Shown: positions 55,136-63,146 of the stretch, piece after piece | How positions within the stretch are numbered: position 1 is the stretch's first letter | Layout of the letters: each line of letters opens with the position of its first letter | Assembly (NCBI RefSeq): GCF_014651615.1 | Contig: NZ_BMXF01000001.1 | Span: forward strand, 777,731 to 841,730 | Direction: 5' to 3' | Origin: Persicitalea jodogahamensis | Lineage (GTDB): Bacteria; Bacteroidota; Bacteroidia; Cytophagales; Spirosomataceae | Length of the DNA stretch: 64,000 nt | The notes under the pieces: generated by a model | The model's input: only the letters and a program-made list of their open reading frames with translations | What the model was told of the DNA's origin: nothing | The model's database searches: none | Position numbers and translations under genes: made by a program

Positions 55136-56080
55136 TTAAACTTCAATCAGCATTGCCCCATAGGAATATCCACCACCGAAAACGGTCACCACCAACCTGT
55201 CTCCTTTTTTGAATCGGTCTTTGTTCTCCGAGAGGGCAATAGCGCAGCCAACGCAGCCCGTATTGCCCAGCCGCTGAATGTTGGAGAGTAGTTTCTCTTC
55301 GGGAATACCCATCGTATTAATGACATTCAGGCTAATGCGGTGATTGGCCTGGTGCGGGATGAGGTAGTCGATATCTTTAATACCCAGGCCGCAGGCTTCC
55401 AGTACTTGCTGACTTACTTTGGGCATGTAAGTGCAGGCGTTCTGGAATACATCGCGTCCGTAAGGCATCACTACGCCCCGTTCGTTGGGCCGCAGCACCA
55501 CGGCTTCCACCGCTTTGCCACTTGTAGCTGCCCCGCCCGTAATTATTTTCCGAATGAAAAGGTCGCCCTCTGTCTGGCGCTCTTTCGATATGAGCATGGC
55601 CGAAGCTCCGTCGCCCCACAGATGCCCCGACATGGTGTCGTTCTCATTGTTATAAGCCGTATTATGGTCTGCCACAATTACCAGAGCGCAGGAAGCCTTG
55701 TTCATGGCAAAGTACCCCTCTGCCAACTCGATGGCGTTGAGCAGCGACGAGCATGCCGACGATACCGAGACGACGGGAATATCCGGGATATTAAGATGAT
55801 GCTGTACCGCGTGGGCCAATGACACGATCGTGTCGTAAGGCGTGTAGGTGGCTCCGACAATCAGGTCGATTTGGTTCTTGCTGTAAGGTATCTCCTGAAG
55901 TAATGCCTCCACAGCGGCAATGGCCATCGTGTTGGTATTTTCGCCTTCGCCCGCCTTGCGGCGCTCTCGGATGCCCGTCCGCTCCACGATCCACTCGCTG
56001 GAAAGGTTATTCAATTCGGTGAAATATTCATTATCCACCACGTTGGTCGGCAGATAATGGCTAATCCGGTTTATATACAT
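55136..56080 (-). CDS. 3-oxoacyl-ACP synthase III-like (KAS III/FabH family) enzyme
   Basis: The 314-residue thiolase-fold enzyme has the Cys-His-Asn triad of KAS III: C110 in SVSSACSSLLNAIE, H243 in LIPHQANHRIS and N273 in LGNTGCVGCAIAL. The C-terminal FGGGYSYGAMLIEV is typical. It condenses an acyl-CoA or acyl starter with malonyl-ACP. It is not next to other fab genes, so it may serve a specialised lipid or aryl-polyene/resorcinol pathway instead of general initiation. The canonical fabH is presumably elsewhere. Confidence 0.9.
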   Translation of the reverse strand: MYINRISHYLPTNVVDNEYFTELNNLSSEWIVERTGIRERRKAGEGENTNTMAIAAVEALLQEIPYSKNQIDLIVGATYTPYDTIVSLAHAVQHHLNIPDIPVVSVSSACSSLLNAIELAEGYFAMNKASCALVIVADHNTAYNNENDTMSGHLWGDGASAMLISKERQTEGDLFIRKIITGGAATSGKAVEAVVLRPNERGVVMPYGRDVFQNACTYMPKVSQQVLEACGLGIKDIDYLIPHQANHRISLNVINTMGIPEEKLLSNIQRLGNTGCVGCAIALSENKDRFKKGDRLVVTVFGGGYSYGAMLIEV

Positions 56081-56247
56081 GATTTGTGGATGTCAATAGG
56101 GGGATTACTGGAATAGTCCGAAAGTTAAATATTTCGTAGAAAGCGTGGTACTGATTATTTGAACAATTCAACATTGTGTTCAAATTTTTATGAAAAAAAC
56201 TAAAAAAAACGGTTTTAGTTTGGTTTCTCGGGAGATAAAATGAAGAA

Positions 56248-56268
56248 ACCCCGCAAATGTTGCGGGGT
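56248..56268 (-). terminator. Intrinsic terminator of the DUF5606 gene
   Basis: A 9-bp stem ACCCCGCAA/TTGCGGGGT (56248-56256 with 56260-56268) has a three-base loop and is followed, in the minus direction, by TTTCTTCATTTT. Confidence 0.85.
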
Positions 56269-56299
56269 ATTCCTTCTTTCTGGCAAAAGGACAAATGGA

Positions 56300-56809
56300 T
56301 TACTTCGTATCAGGAGCCTCGCTCTCTTCGGATGTATCGTCAGCTTCGCTCTCATCGGACGACTTGCCCTCCGTAGAAACCACGATCGTTTTCTTTTTAG
56401 GAGGAGATTTTACGAAATCATTGGGGAAATGTGCCGAAAGGGTGTTATACCACTGAATAATCTTCTTGATATCGGACACATACACACGGCCACGGTCGAA
56501 TTCGGGTAGTACTTCGTCCAGAAACTCTATCAAGTTCTTATCAGAAGCCTGTTTAAGATCGATGTCCACCTTCTCGCCGTGCTTCTTTCTGATCTTCAGA
56601 AAGACATCAGACAGGGGAATCGAGTCTTGCTCTCCTTCTGTAAAGATAGATACATCCTTCAACACCGATACCCGGGCCGAGGCCCCAATCATGGTTTTTT
56701 CGCCCTTTCCATCAAGGCTCTCTACAATGACACCGGCCCGACTAGGCTTCAGGATTCGGTACAGACCACCTTTGCCCGACACGTTGGCTATTTCCTTTAA
56801 TATTTCCAT
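56300..56809 (-). CDS. DUF5606 domain protein
   Basis: The 169-residue protein starts with KEIANVSGKGGLYRILKPSRAGVIVESLDGKGEK and has the conserved YVSDIKKIIQWYNTLSAHFPNDF segment of DUF5606, a family largely restricted to Bacteroidota. The last 30 residues are acidic and Ser-rich (SSDESEADDTSEESEAPD). No signal or membrane segment is seen. Function unknown. It is monocistronic, with a consensus promoter at 56866-56898 and its own terminator. Confidence 0.88.
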   Translation of the reverse strand: MEILKEIANVSGKGGLYRILKPSRAGVIVESLDGKGEKTMIGASARVSVLKDVSIFTEGEQDSIPLSDVFLKIRKKHGEKVDIDLKQASDKNLIEFLDEVLPEFDRGRVYVSDIKKIIQWYNTLSAHFPNDFVKSPPKKKTIVVSTEGKSSDESEADDTSEESEAPDTK

Positions 56810-56865
56810 TTAGGATTTTATTCTTTTGAATACAAATAACTGATTGCTTCCGTACAAAAACGCCG

Positions 56866-56898
56866 CAAAGGTAAAATTATTCAGTGGAAAGTGGACAA
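56866..56898 (-). promoter_or_regulatory. Promoter of the DUF5606 gene
   Basis: On the minus strand, TTG (complement of 56896-56898), a 22-base spacer and TACCTTTG (complement of 56866-56873) resemble the Bacteroidota consensus, with a slightly long spacer. It lies 56 bases before the start at 56809. Confidence 0.55.
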
Positions 56899-57048
56899 TC
56901 GATACTGGATAATTGCTATCTACCTGGCCGCAAAGGGACTTACTGAACTGATATTGATTGCAATCGGTAAGATGTATTTGTAAAACCAGAACCACTTCCG
57001 GATCATATCCAATCCGTTATGATCCTGATCCTCTACTTCCCGGTTCCA

Positions 57049-57672
57049 TCACGATTCAGCGCTGCGATCCATCGACGAAAACGCCTCACTGTATGTTTGT
57101 ATTGCTTCCAGGAGCGGCTCCCGACCATCGCCTTTTTCAGAGGACGTCAGAAAGGAAATGGGTAGTTCTTCCCAGGTTTCGAGCAATTTTTGCTTGTACC
57201 GGGTTATTTGGCCATCGAGATCTGATTTCTTAACTTTATCCGCCTTCGTAAACACGATATGGAACGGTACACCTTCTTCGCCCAACTGCTCCATAAACTC
57301 AAGATCGATTTTCTGAGGGTCGTGACGGCTATCCACAAGCACAAAAGTGCAGACCAAGTTGGGGCGGTAGCGCAAATAATCATAGATCATACCTTCCCAC
57401 TTCAAGCGTTCCGTTTTTGCGATTTTGGCATAACCATAGCCTGGCAAATCAACAAGGTACCAGGCATTATTGATCAGGAAGTGGTTGATAAGCTGAGTTT
57501 TGCCAGGGGTTCCCGAGGTTTTGGCCAGAGCTTTGCGCTGCGTCAGCATGTTAATGAGCGATGACTTGCCCACGTTGGACCGCCCGATGAAGGCGAACTC
57601 TGGTAATTCGGAAACGGGGCAATCCCGGTAATCCGCGTTACTGACGACATACTCGGCTTGTTGAATAATCAT
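57049..57672 (-). CDS. engB: Ribosome biogenesis GTPase EngB (YihA/YsxC)
   Basis: The protein is 207 residues from the ATG at 57672. A start at 57699 would lie upstream of the expected transcription start. The G motifs are GRSNVGKSS, the switch region with [23 protein letters not shown] and TKADK. It is an essential GTPase for 50S subunit assembly. It reads divergently from the thioredoxin-like gene. The length is usual for the family. Confidence 0.96.
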   Translation of the reverse strand: MIIQQAEYVVSNADYRDCPVSELPEFAFIGRSNVGKSSLINMLTQRKALAKTSGTPGKTQLINHFLINNAWYLVDLPGYGYAKIAKTERLKWEGMIYDYLRYRPNLVCTFVLVDSRHDPQKIDLEFMEQLGEEGVPFHIVFTKADKVKKSDLDGQITRYKQKLLETWEELPISFLTSSEKGDGREPLLEAIQTYSEAFSSMDRSAES

Positions 57673-57696
57673 GGCTTCGGCGATGGTTTTAGGATG

Positions 57697-57704
57697 CAAA
57701 GGTA
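57697..57704 (-). promoter_or_regulatory. -7 promoter element of engB
   Basis: The minus strand reads TACCTTTG here, 25 bases before the engB ATG. No matching -33 TTG is evident. Its place supports the start at 57672. Confidence 0.5.
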
Positions 57705-57787
57705 AGGAAAAAGGGGCGTCGCGAAACGAAACGGGCGCTTCAACGCGTTATGTAAGCGTCTTTATAAATTCGAATCATAAAAACTAC

Positions 57788-58246
57788 ATGAGAGGTTTGC
57801 GAAAAACAGGGTTGGCGTTGATATGGGTACTCCTGGCAGTCACAAGTACATGGGCCGCCGGTCCAGGGGATGTTGCTAAACCCACCGCCGAATCGGGCAT
57901 CCAGTTCACCGATGAGGCTTGGGCGGCTATTGTCAAAAAAGCCAAAGCCGAAAACAAAATCATTTTCCTCGACGCTTATGCCAGCTGGTGTGGCCCATGC
58001 AAGCTTTTGCAAAAAAATGTGTTCACCCGTTCGGATGTCGGCGAGTTGTTCAACAAAAACTTTATCAATGTAAAAGTCGATATGGAACGTGGTGAGGGGC
58101 CACAACTGTCGCGGCTGTTTCCGCTGGAAGCGTATCCCACCTTATTTTTCATCGAGCCGAGTGGTAAAATCGTACGAAAAGTAATCGGCTACCGGACCCC
58201 TGAACAGCTGATTGCATTGGGGAAGAGCGTGCTGAATACGCTCTGA
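57788..58246 (+). CDS. Exported thioredoxin-like protein
   Basis: The protein is 152 residues from the ATG at 57788; a longer frame beginning at 57671 would overlap the engB start region and push the signal peptide inward. The signal peptide (about 4-24) ends near TWAAG. The thioredoxin fold has IIFLDAYASWCGPCKLLQKNVF with the CGPC redox centre and the cis-Pro in EAYPTLFFIEPSGKIV. It resembles periplasmic thioredoxin/DsbD-gamma-like proteins that keep thiols reduced. It is monocistronic with a terminator at 58287. Confidence 0.92.
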   Translation: MRGLRKTGLALIWVLLAVTSTWAAGPGDVAKPTAESGIQFTDEAWAAIVKKAKAENKIIFLDAYASWCGPCKLLQKNVFTRSDVGELFNKNFINVKVDMERGEGPQLSRLFPLEAYPTLFFIEPSGKIVRKVIGYRTPEQLIALGKSVLNTL

Positions 58247-58286
58247 ATAAATGGATAATCAGCAGGAAAATCTCCAATATCACACC

Positions 58287-58318
58287 AAGCCTGAATCAAT
58301 CGGATTCGGGCTTTCGTT
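58287..58318 (+). terminator. Intrinsic terminator after the thioredoxin-like gene
   Basis: An 11-bp stem (58287-58297 with 58303-58313, one G-T pair) is followed by TCGTTTTT. It also separates two convergent genes. Confidence 0.82.
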
Positions 58319-58320
58319 TT

Positions 58321-59454
58321 TCAGACGAATAATTTTTTAATTCTGGTGGTGATGCGTTGCAAGTCGGCAGGCTCCAGGTTTGATCCTGACGGTAGACACA
58401 GGCCAGACTTAAACAGATTTTCGGCCACGTTACCTCCAAAGTAGGGTGAGTCGGCAAAGAGAGGCTGCATATGCATTGGTTTCCACAGCGGCCGGGATTC
58501 AATGTCATCTTCCGCCAGGGCCAGCCGCACGGTCTCGCGCGTGATTCCCCCTGATTGTTGTGGATCGATGGTGAGGCAGGTAAGCCAGCGGTTGGAGAAG
58601 TACCCCTCCGGCTCGGGTTGAAAGGTAATACCCGGCAGAGGGTGGAGTGTTTCTTTATAAAAATGAAAATTGGCCCGCCGCTGCGCCACACGTTCGTCGA
58701 TCACTTCCAGTTGACCCCGGCCAATCCCTGCGCAGATATTGCTCATCCGGTAGTTGTAGCCGACCTCAGAGTGCTGGTAGTGTGGAGCCGGATCGCGGGC
58801 CTGGGTAGCCAGGAATCTGGCCTTTTTTACATAATCCCCGTTTGTCGAAAGTAAGGCCCCTCCGCCTGAGGTAGTGATGATTTTGTTGCCGTTGAACGAC
58901 AGCACCGACATGGCTCCGAATGCACCCGCCTTTTGCCCGAAATAAGTCGAGCCCAGTGCCTCGGCGGCATCCTCGATAAAAGGTACCTTAAAACTTTCGC
59001 ACAGCGCCAAAATTTCTTTTAGTTTGGCAGGCATACCGTAGAGATGAACACCAATTACAGCCTTCGGTTTTCTGCCCAGGTCTGCATAATACTTTAATGC
59101 TGTTTCCAATGCCTCAGGACATAGGTTCCAGGTGTCGGTTTCGCTATCGATGAAGACAGGCGTGGCCCCCTGATACATAACTGGATTAGCCGAGGCGGCG
59201 AACGTAAATGACTGGCATAGCACAACATCACCTGCCGTAACGCCCAGCATGATCAGCGCCAGATGAATCGCCGCCGTACCGGACGACAGCGCAGCGGCGT
59301 GGCCCGTGCCGACATAAGCACATAGTTCTTGCTCGAAGCCATCCACGTTTGGTCCAAGGGGTGCAATCCAGTTGGAGTCAAAAGCCTGCTGTACATAGGG
59401 TAGTTCGTGGCCGCTCAGGTGCGGAGACGAAAGGAATATCTTTTTCAATGCCAT
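58321..59454 (-). CDS. DegT/DnrJ/EryC1/StrS-family PLP aminotransferase
   Basis: The 377-residue protein has the fold type I aminotransferase pattern of sugar-nucleotide enzymes: ALSSGTAAIHLAL, SFTFAASANPVMYQGATPVFID, EDAAEALGSTYFG and the PLP Lys K191 in SFNGNKIITTSGGGAL. It probably makes an amino sugar for a surface polysaccharide or glycan, for example the UDP-4-amino sugars of EpsN/PglE-type pathways. No glycosyltransferase or dehydratase genes lie beside it. It starts six bases after the stop of the frameshifted hydrolase gene, on the same strand. Confidence 0.93.
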   Translation of the reverse strand: MALKKIFLSSPHLSGHELPYVQQAFDSNWIAPLGPNVDGFEQELCAYVGTGHAAALSSGTAAIHLALIMLGVTAGDVVLCQSFTFAASANPVMYQGATPVFIDSETDTWNLCPEALETALKYYADLGRKPKAVIGVHLYGMPAKLKEILALCESFKVPFIEDAAEALGSTYFGQKAGAFGAMSVLSFNGNKIITTSGGGALLSTNGDYVKKARFLATQARDPAPHYQHSEVGYNYRMSNICAGIGRGQLEVIDERVAQRRANFHFYKETLHPLPGITFQPEPEGYFSNRWLTCLTIDPQQSGGITRETVRLALAEDDIESRPLWKPMHMQPLFADSPYFGGNVAENLFKSGLCLPSGSNLEPADLQRITTRIKKLFV

Positions 59455-59460
59455 GATTTC

Positions 59461-60689
59461 TCAGTCCAGACTATCCAAAAAACGCTTCACTACGCCGTCC
59501 ATCGCTTTGTTGTCCAGCCACCGTACCACCATTACCAGTTCGTGTTCAGGATCTACGTACACCATATTCGTACCATTCCCGATATGTACGAAAGCTGTAA
59601 CCGGCGCACTTGGCAGAAAGTGGTGGTCGGGGTTTGTGAAAAAATTCATGTAGCCGTAAGTGGGCTGGACCGTGGTGGGGGTAGTGGCCTGCGCGATCCA
59701 ATTCTCCGAAATGAGCTGCTGGCCGTTCCATTTCCCTTTGTGCATTGTGAGTAAACCGAAGCGGGCCATATCGTAAGCGTTGATGAACATTCCTCCGCCC
59801 CAGTGGCCCCCCCGCTGACTACCTGCACAGCCTGTCCGTCCAGTACGATCCAGGAGCTGCGGTAACCCGCCCAGCGCCAAGTGCTGGACGCACCGATAGG
59901 GTTCATAATGTATTCATGCAGTACCTGAGGCAACGGTCGCCGCCATACACTGGTGGCTGCTAATGCCAGGGCATTCACCCGCACATCGTTATATTCATAC
60001 ACACTGCCGGGTTCGTTCCGGGGGCGGGTCTGCCAGTCTTTAGAATCCGCAGAGGGGCGGTCGGCCCATTCCGGCTTACCCCAGAGAGTCCCTTCCCAGT
60101 CGCTGGTCTGCCGGAGCATCACATCCCAGGTTAGCCGACGGTTATGAGGAGTGTCGAAAGGCCGCAGCAATTCTGGCGTCCCGAACTGCTCAGCGGGGCG
60201 GTTGATCTGGGCAGGATTATACAATTCAATAGGCGGCACGTAGGTTGCAACCGTATCCTGTACGCTGCGGATTAGCCCGCGATCGACGGCTAAGCCTACG
60301 ACGGTGGACAGAAAGCTTTTCGTCACACTATGCGTCATATCAGGGCGGTTGGGTTCCCCCCATTCGGCTACCAGGTAGCCGCGTCGCAAAATGATGCCGC
60401 TCGGTTCGCCGCGTGTCTCGAAGGGGCCGACGCCTTCACCAAAGGGTTCCTTGCCGAAACTTTGTGCTTGCGCTACCTCCATATTGCGCGGGGCTTTAGT
60501 TTCGTTCTCCCGTGCGAAGGCGATCAATGCCTGCACTTTGGCAGTACTCATCCCAGCTTCCGCCGGAGTTTTTCGCTGCCATTCGTGCCGCTCAGGAAAG
60601 TAGGCCGCAGCCGGTTCGGCTTTCCTTTTTTGAGATAAAGCCGGATGAAGTGCCAGCAGTACCGCAATCAACGTAAAATATTGGCGCAT
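59461..60689 (-). pseudogene. Serine hydrolase (beta-lactamase/PBP-like family), frameshifted
   Basis: The start at 60689 gives a signal peptide (about 1-19). The first frame carries the nucleophile motif S121-V-T-K124 (MTHSVTKSFLST), and GSVYEYNDVRVNALALA, the Tyr motif region with Y-N-D in place of Y-S-N. At the C7 run 59807-59813 (G7 on the coding strand) the frame is lost, and the family C-terminal part (GGHWGGGMFINAYDMARFGL to FLDSLD) continues in another frame to the stop at 59461. One extra base would restore a 409-residue protein. Either phase variation, a recent mutation or a sequencing error. Confidence 0.88.
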
Positions 60690-60737
60690 GAAAGACAGGA
60701 TATTTTGGATGAAAGTTACGAAAGATAACCAGAAAAA

Positions 60738-60761
60738 GCCGATTGGGGTATCCCAATCGGC
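60738..60761 (-). terminator. Intrinsic terminator of the outer-membrane barrel gene
   Basis: A 10-bp stem GCCGATTGGG/CCCAATCGGC (60738-60747 with 60752-60761) is followed in the minus direction by TTTTTCT. Its position shows that the hydrolase gene starts at 60689, not further upstream. Confidence 0.85.
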
Positions 60762-60826
60762 CGAAGGCATTATTTAAATCAACGCTTGGCTGAATGCCAA
60801 ACTACAACGACTCTATTTGCCGGTCT

Positions 60827-61516
60827 TTAGAATGCGAACTTATATCCCAGTGAGACACTGGCGCCCTGATTACGGACATTAGCCCGTACCACCGGAACGT
60901 CGATCAGGCGGCTGATGCCGTGCTGATATCGGCCCTCAATCATGATTTCTCCGGCTCCGGCCTTCAGGCTCAGGCCAGCTCCGGCGATTCCACTGAACTC
61001 AAAACGGTTATAACCCAAGGTATTGACGGGGATGTTGGTCCGGATGGGACGTAACTCAATGATAGCCTGGGGGCGGGTGACCAACTGCGCGTCCATTGCA
61101 TAACCCACCGAGGGTCCGGCGATCAGATAGACTTTGGCGAGTTCGTTGCCGGCAGAAAGCTTCAGCAGTACAGGGGCCTCCACGTAGCTGACTTTGTAGG
61201 CAGATTTCACACCGAGGCGAACCGGAAAATTACCGACGTTGATACTGGTGCCTTCCCGAACCATAAATCCCTTTTGCTGATAGACAAGTTCAGGACGGAT
61301 GGCCACGCCATTGGAGAATTCGCGCTCGGCAAATACTGCCGCACTGATACCGGGCGACCATTTGAAATCAGGCGTAAAGTTGGTGACAAGATCGGGCCGG
61401 GTGATGGTGCCGGCGTAGCCACCGCCACGCACGCCCACCGACCATTGGGCCATGGTGGAGCCGGCAGCAGCCAGCAGGAGAACAAGAGATAGCAGGAGCG
61501 AGCGATTCGTTTTCAT
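60827..61516 (-). CDS. Outer-membrane beta-barrel protein (PorT/OmpW-like)
   Basis: The 229-residue protein has a signal peptide ending STMAQ (about 23). Amphipathic strands with alternating aromatic residues follow (WSVGVRGGGYAGTI, VAIRPELVYQQKGFMV, YVEAPVLLKLSAG, VYLIAGPSVGYAM, FSGIAGAGLSLKAG, IMIEGRYQHGIS) and the chain ends in SLGYKFAF, a barrel-closing Phe. It matches the small eight- to ten-strand porin-family proteins common in Bacteroidota. Function unknown. It is monocistronic. Confidence 0.9.
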   Translation of the reverse strand: MKTNRSLLLSLVLLLAAAGSTMAQWSVGVRGGGYAGTITRPDLVTNFTPDFKWSPGISAAVFAEREFSNGVAIRPELVYQQKGFMVREGTSINVGNFPVRLGVKSAYKVSYVEAPVLLKLSAGNELAKVYLIAGPSVGYAMDAQLVTRPQAIIELRPIRTNIPVNTLGYNRFEFSGIAGAGLSLKAGAGEIMIEGRYQHGISRLIDVPVVRANVRNQGASVSLGYKFAF

Positions 61517-61755
61517 GTCGATTGTAATTTTGTAGCGTGAAGATTTTGTCAGTAAATCAAGAATTGCTTTTTCGCAATCGGGATTTAGAGAACACGCTCC
61601 ATCCGCCGTTTAAGGGAGGACGGCGGGATTAACAATCGTTAACAAAGACGGTGAGGGGCAAAGGCGGAAGGTCAAAAGTCAACGGTAATAGGGGACATAC
61701 ATTTAAAAAAGTACGGCGCTGGTAGCCACCGTAGAAGAAATTTTGACCTTGACCG

Positions 61756-63084
61756 TTATCCGTTCAGTGCATCCTTATAAGCTTTCAGGCACCTTTCGCG
61801 CGCTTCTTTATGATCCACAATGGGGTCGGGGTAGTCTAGTTCGTTGATTTCGGGGATCCATTCTTTAATGAACTTGTTTTGCGGGTCGAACTTTTTGGCC
61901 TGGGTTGTAGGGTTGAAGATGCGGAAATATGGCGCGGCATCAGTACCAGAACCCGCCGCCCACTGCCAGCCACCGTTGTTGGCTGCGAGATCGTAGTCTT
62001 GAAGTTTTTTGTCAAAATAAGCTTCGCCCCAGCGCCAATCGATCAGCAAATCTTTAACAAGAAAACTAGCCGTAATCATCCGCAGCCGATTATGCATATA
62101 GCCCGTAGCGTTGAGCTGTCGCATCCCGGCATCTACGATAGGGTACCCTGTCATGCCATCACACCACTTTTTAAACTCCTCTTCATTGTTGCGCCATTTG
62201 ATGCGGTCGTATTCGGACCGGAAAGCCTTGCCCTCACCCACATGTGGAAAATTCCAGAGGATTTGCTGGTAAAAGTCGCGCCAGATTAACTCACTGAGGA
62301 AGGTTTTGCTTTCCTTCATCGCCTGTTGGGCCAGTTCGCGAATGCTGATCGTACCGAAACGCAGGTGAATACTCAACCGCGAAGTGCCGGGTGCCGCCGG
62401 ATAATCCCGTAGTTCATCGTACTTTTCCAGCTTCTCGTCGCGGACTTTTTTTGGGGGAAACTCCTCGTCTGGCATCCGCTCAAAGCCCATTTCTTCCAGG
62501 GTGAGAATGGGTAGTTTTTTTGTTTTGAACAAATTCTTGAAATACTTTTCCGTTGGGTAAGGCTTTACGTAGAAATTCTTCTCCTTGGAACCGTGAAGTT
62601 TCTCCTGCCATGATTTGCTGTAAGGCGAGAAGACGGTATAGGGTGTTCCCTTATTGGTCAGTATTTCCTCTTTTTCAAAAATGACCTGGTCCTTGTAGGT
62701 ATGAAAGGGGATATCCTTTTTCTCTAAGAATTCAGCCACTTTACCGTCGCGTTTTTTGGCATAGGGTTCGTAATCGTGGTTGGTGTAAACCTCCGCGACA
62801 TCATATTCGCCGACAATTTCTTTCCAGACCTTCAAAGGCACGCCATACTTCACCAACAATGAAGAGTCTTCTTTTTCCAGCTTTTCTTTCATTTCCTCCA
62901 CGGCGCGCATGATGAATTCCACGCGGCGGTCGCGCTTGTCGTCAAGCTCGTCAAGGATGGTTTTGTCAAAAATAAAAAGCGGCAGGACGGGAAAATCGGA
63001 TTTGAGAGCGTGGTAAAGTCCCGCATTATCGTTCAGCCGCATATCGCGGCGGTGCCAGAAGACAGCAATTTTTTTCGTAGGCAT
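61756..63084 (-). CDS. phr: Deoxyribodipyrimidine photolyase (class I)
   Basis: The 442-residue protein has an N-terminal photolyase domain (IAVFWHRRDMRLNDNAGLYHAL) and a FAD-binding domain with SRLSIHLRFGTISIREL, LIWRDFYQQILWNFPHV, GMTGYPIVDAGMRQLNATGYMHNRLRMI and WRWGEAYFDKKLQDYDLAANNGGWQW. These are classic CPD-photolyase features; it repairs UV-made cyclobutane dimers with blue light. It reads 62 bases after the end of the surface protein gene on the same strand, so the two might share a transcript. Confidence 0.95.
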   Translation of the reverse strand: MPTKKIAVFWHRRDMRLNDNAGLYHALKSDFPVLPLFIFDKTILDELDDKRDRRVEFIMRAVEEMKEKLEKEDSSLLVKYGVPLKVWKEIVGEYDVAEVYTNHDYEPYAKKRDGKVAEFLEKKDIPFHTYKDQVIFEKEEILTNKGTPYTVFSPYSKSWQEKLHGSKEKNFYVKPYPTEKYFKNLFKTKKLPILTLEEMGFERMPDEEFPPKKVRDEKLEKYDELRDYPAAPGTSRLSIHLRFGTISIRELAQQAMKESKTFLSELIWRDFYQQILWNFPHVGEGKAFRSEYDRIKWRNNEEEFKKWCDGMTGYPIVDAGMRQLNATGYMHNRLRMITASFLVKDLLIDWRWGEAYFDKKLQDYDLAANNGGWQWAAGSGTDAAPYFRIFNPTTQAKKFDPQNKFIKEWIPEINELDYPDPIVDHKEARERCLKAYKDALNG

Positions 63085-63146
63085 GGTGGAGTCAAGTTGC
63101 GTGGTATTTTACTCCATAAACCAGCCGGGCGGGGGATTGTTCGCGC

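Noticed and set aside
55340-55822. A 160-codon frame antisense to the KAS III gene
   Set aside because: The opposite strand has an intact catalytic triad; this frame has no motif.
59646-60770. Treating the hydrolase N-terminal frame as a complete 374-residue gene
   Set aside because: Its end is out-of-frame nonsense after the C7 tract, and its first 27 codons cross the terminator at 60738-60761.
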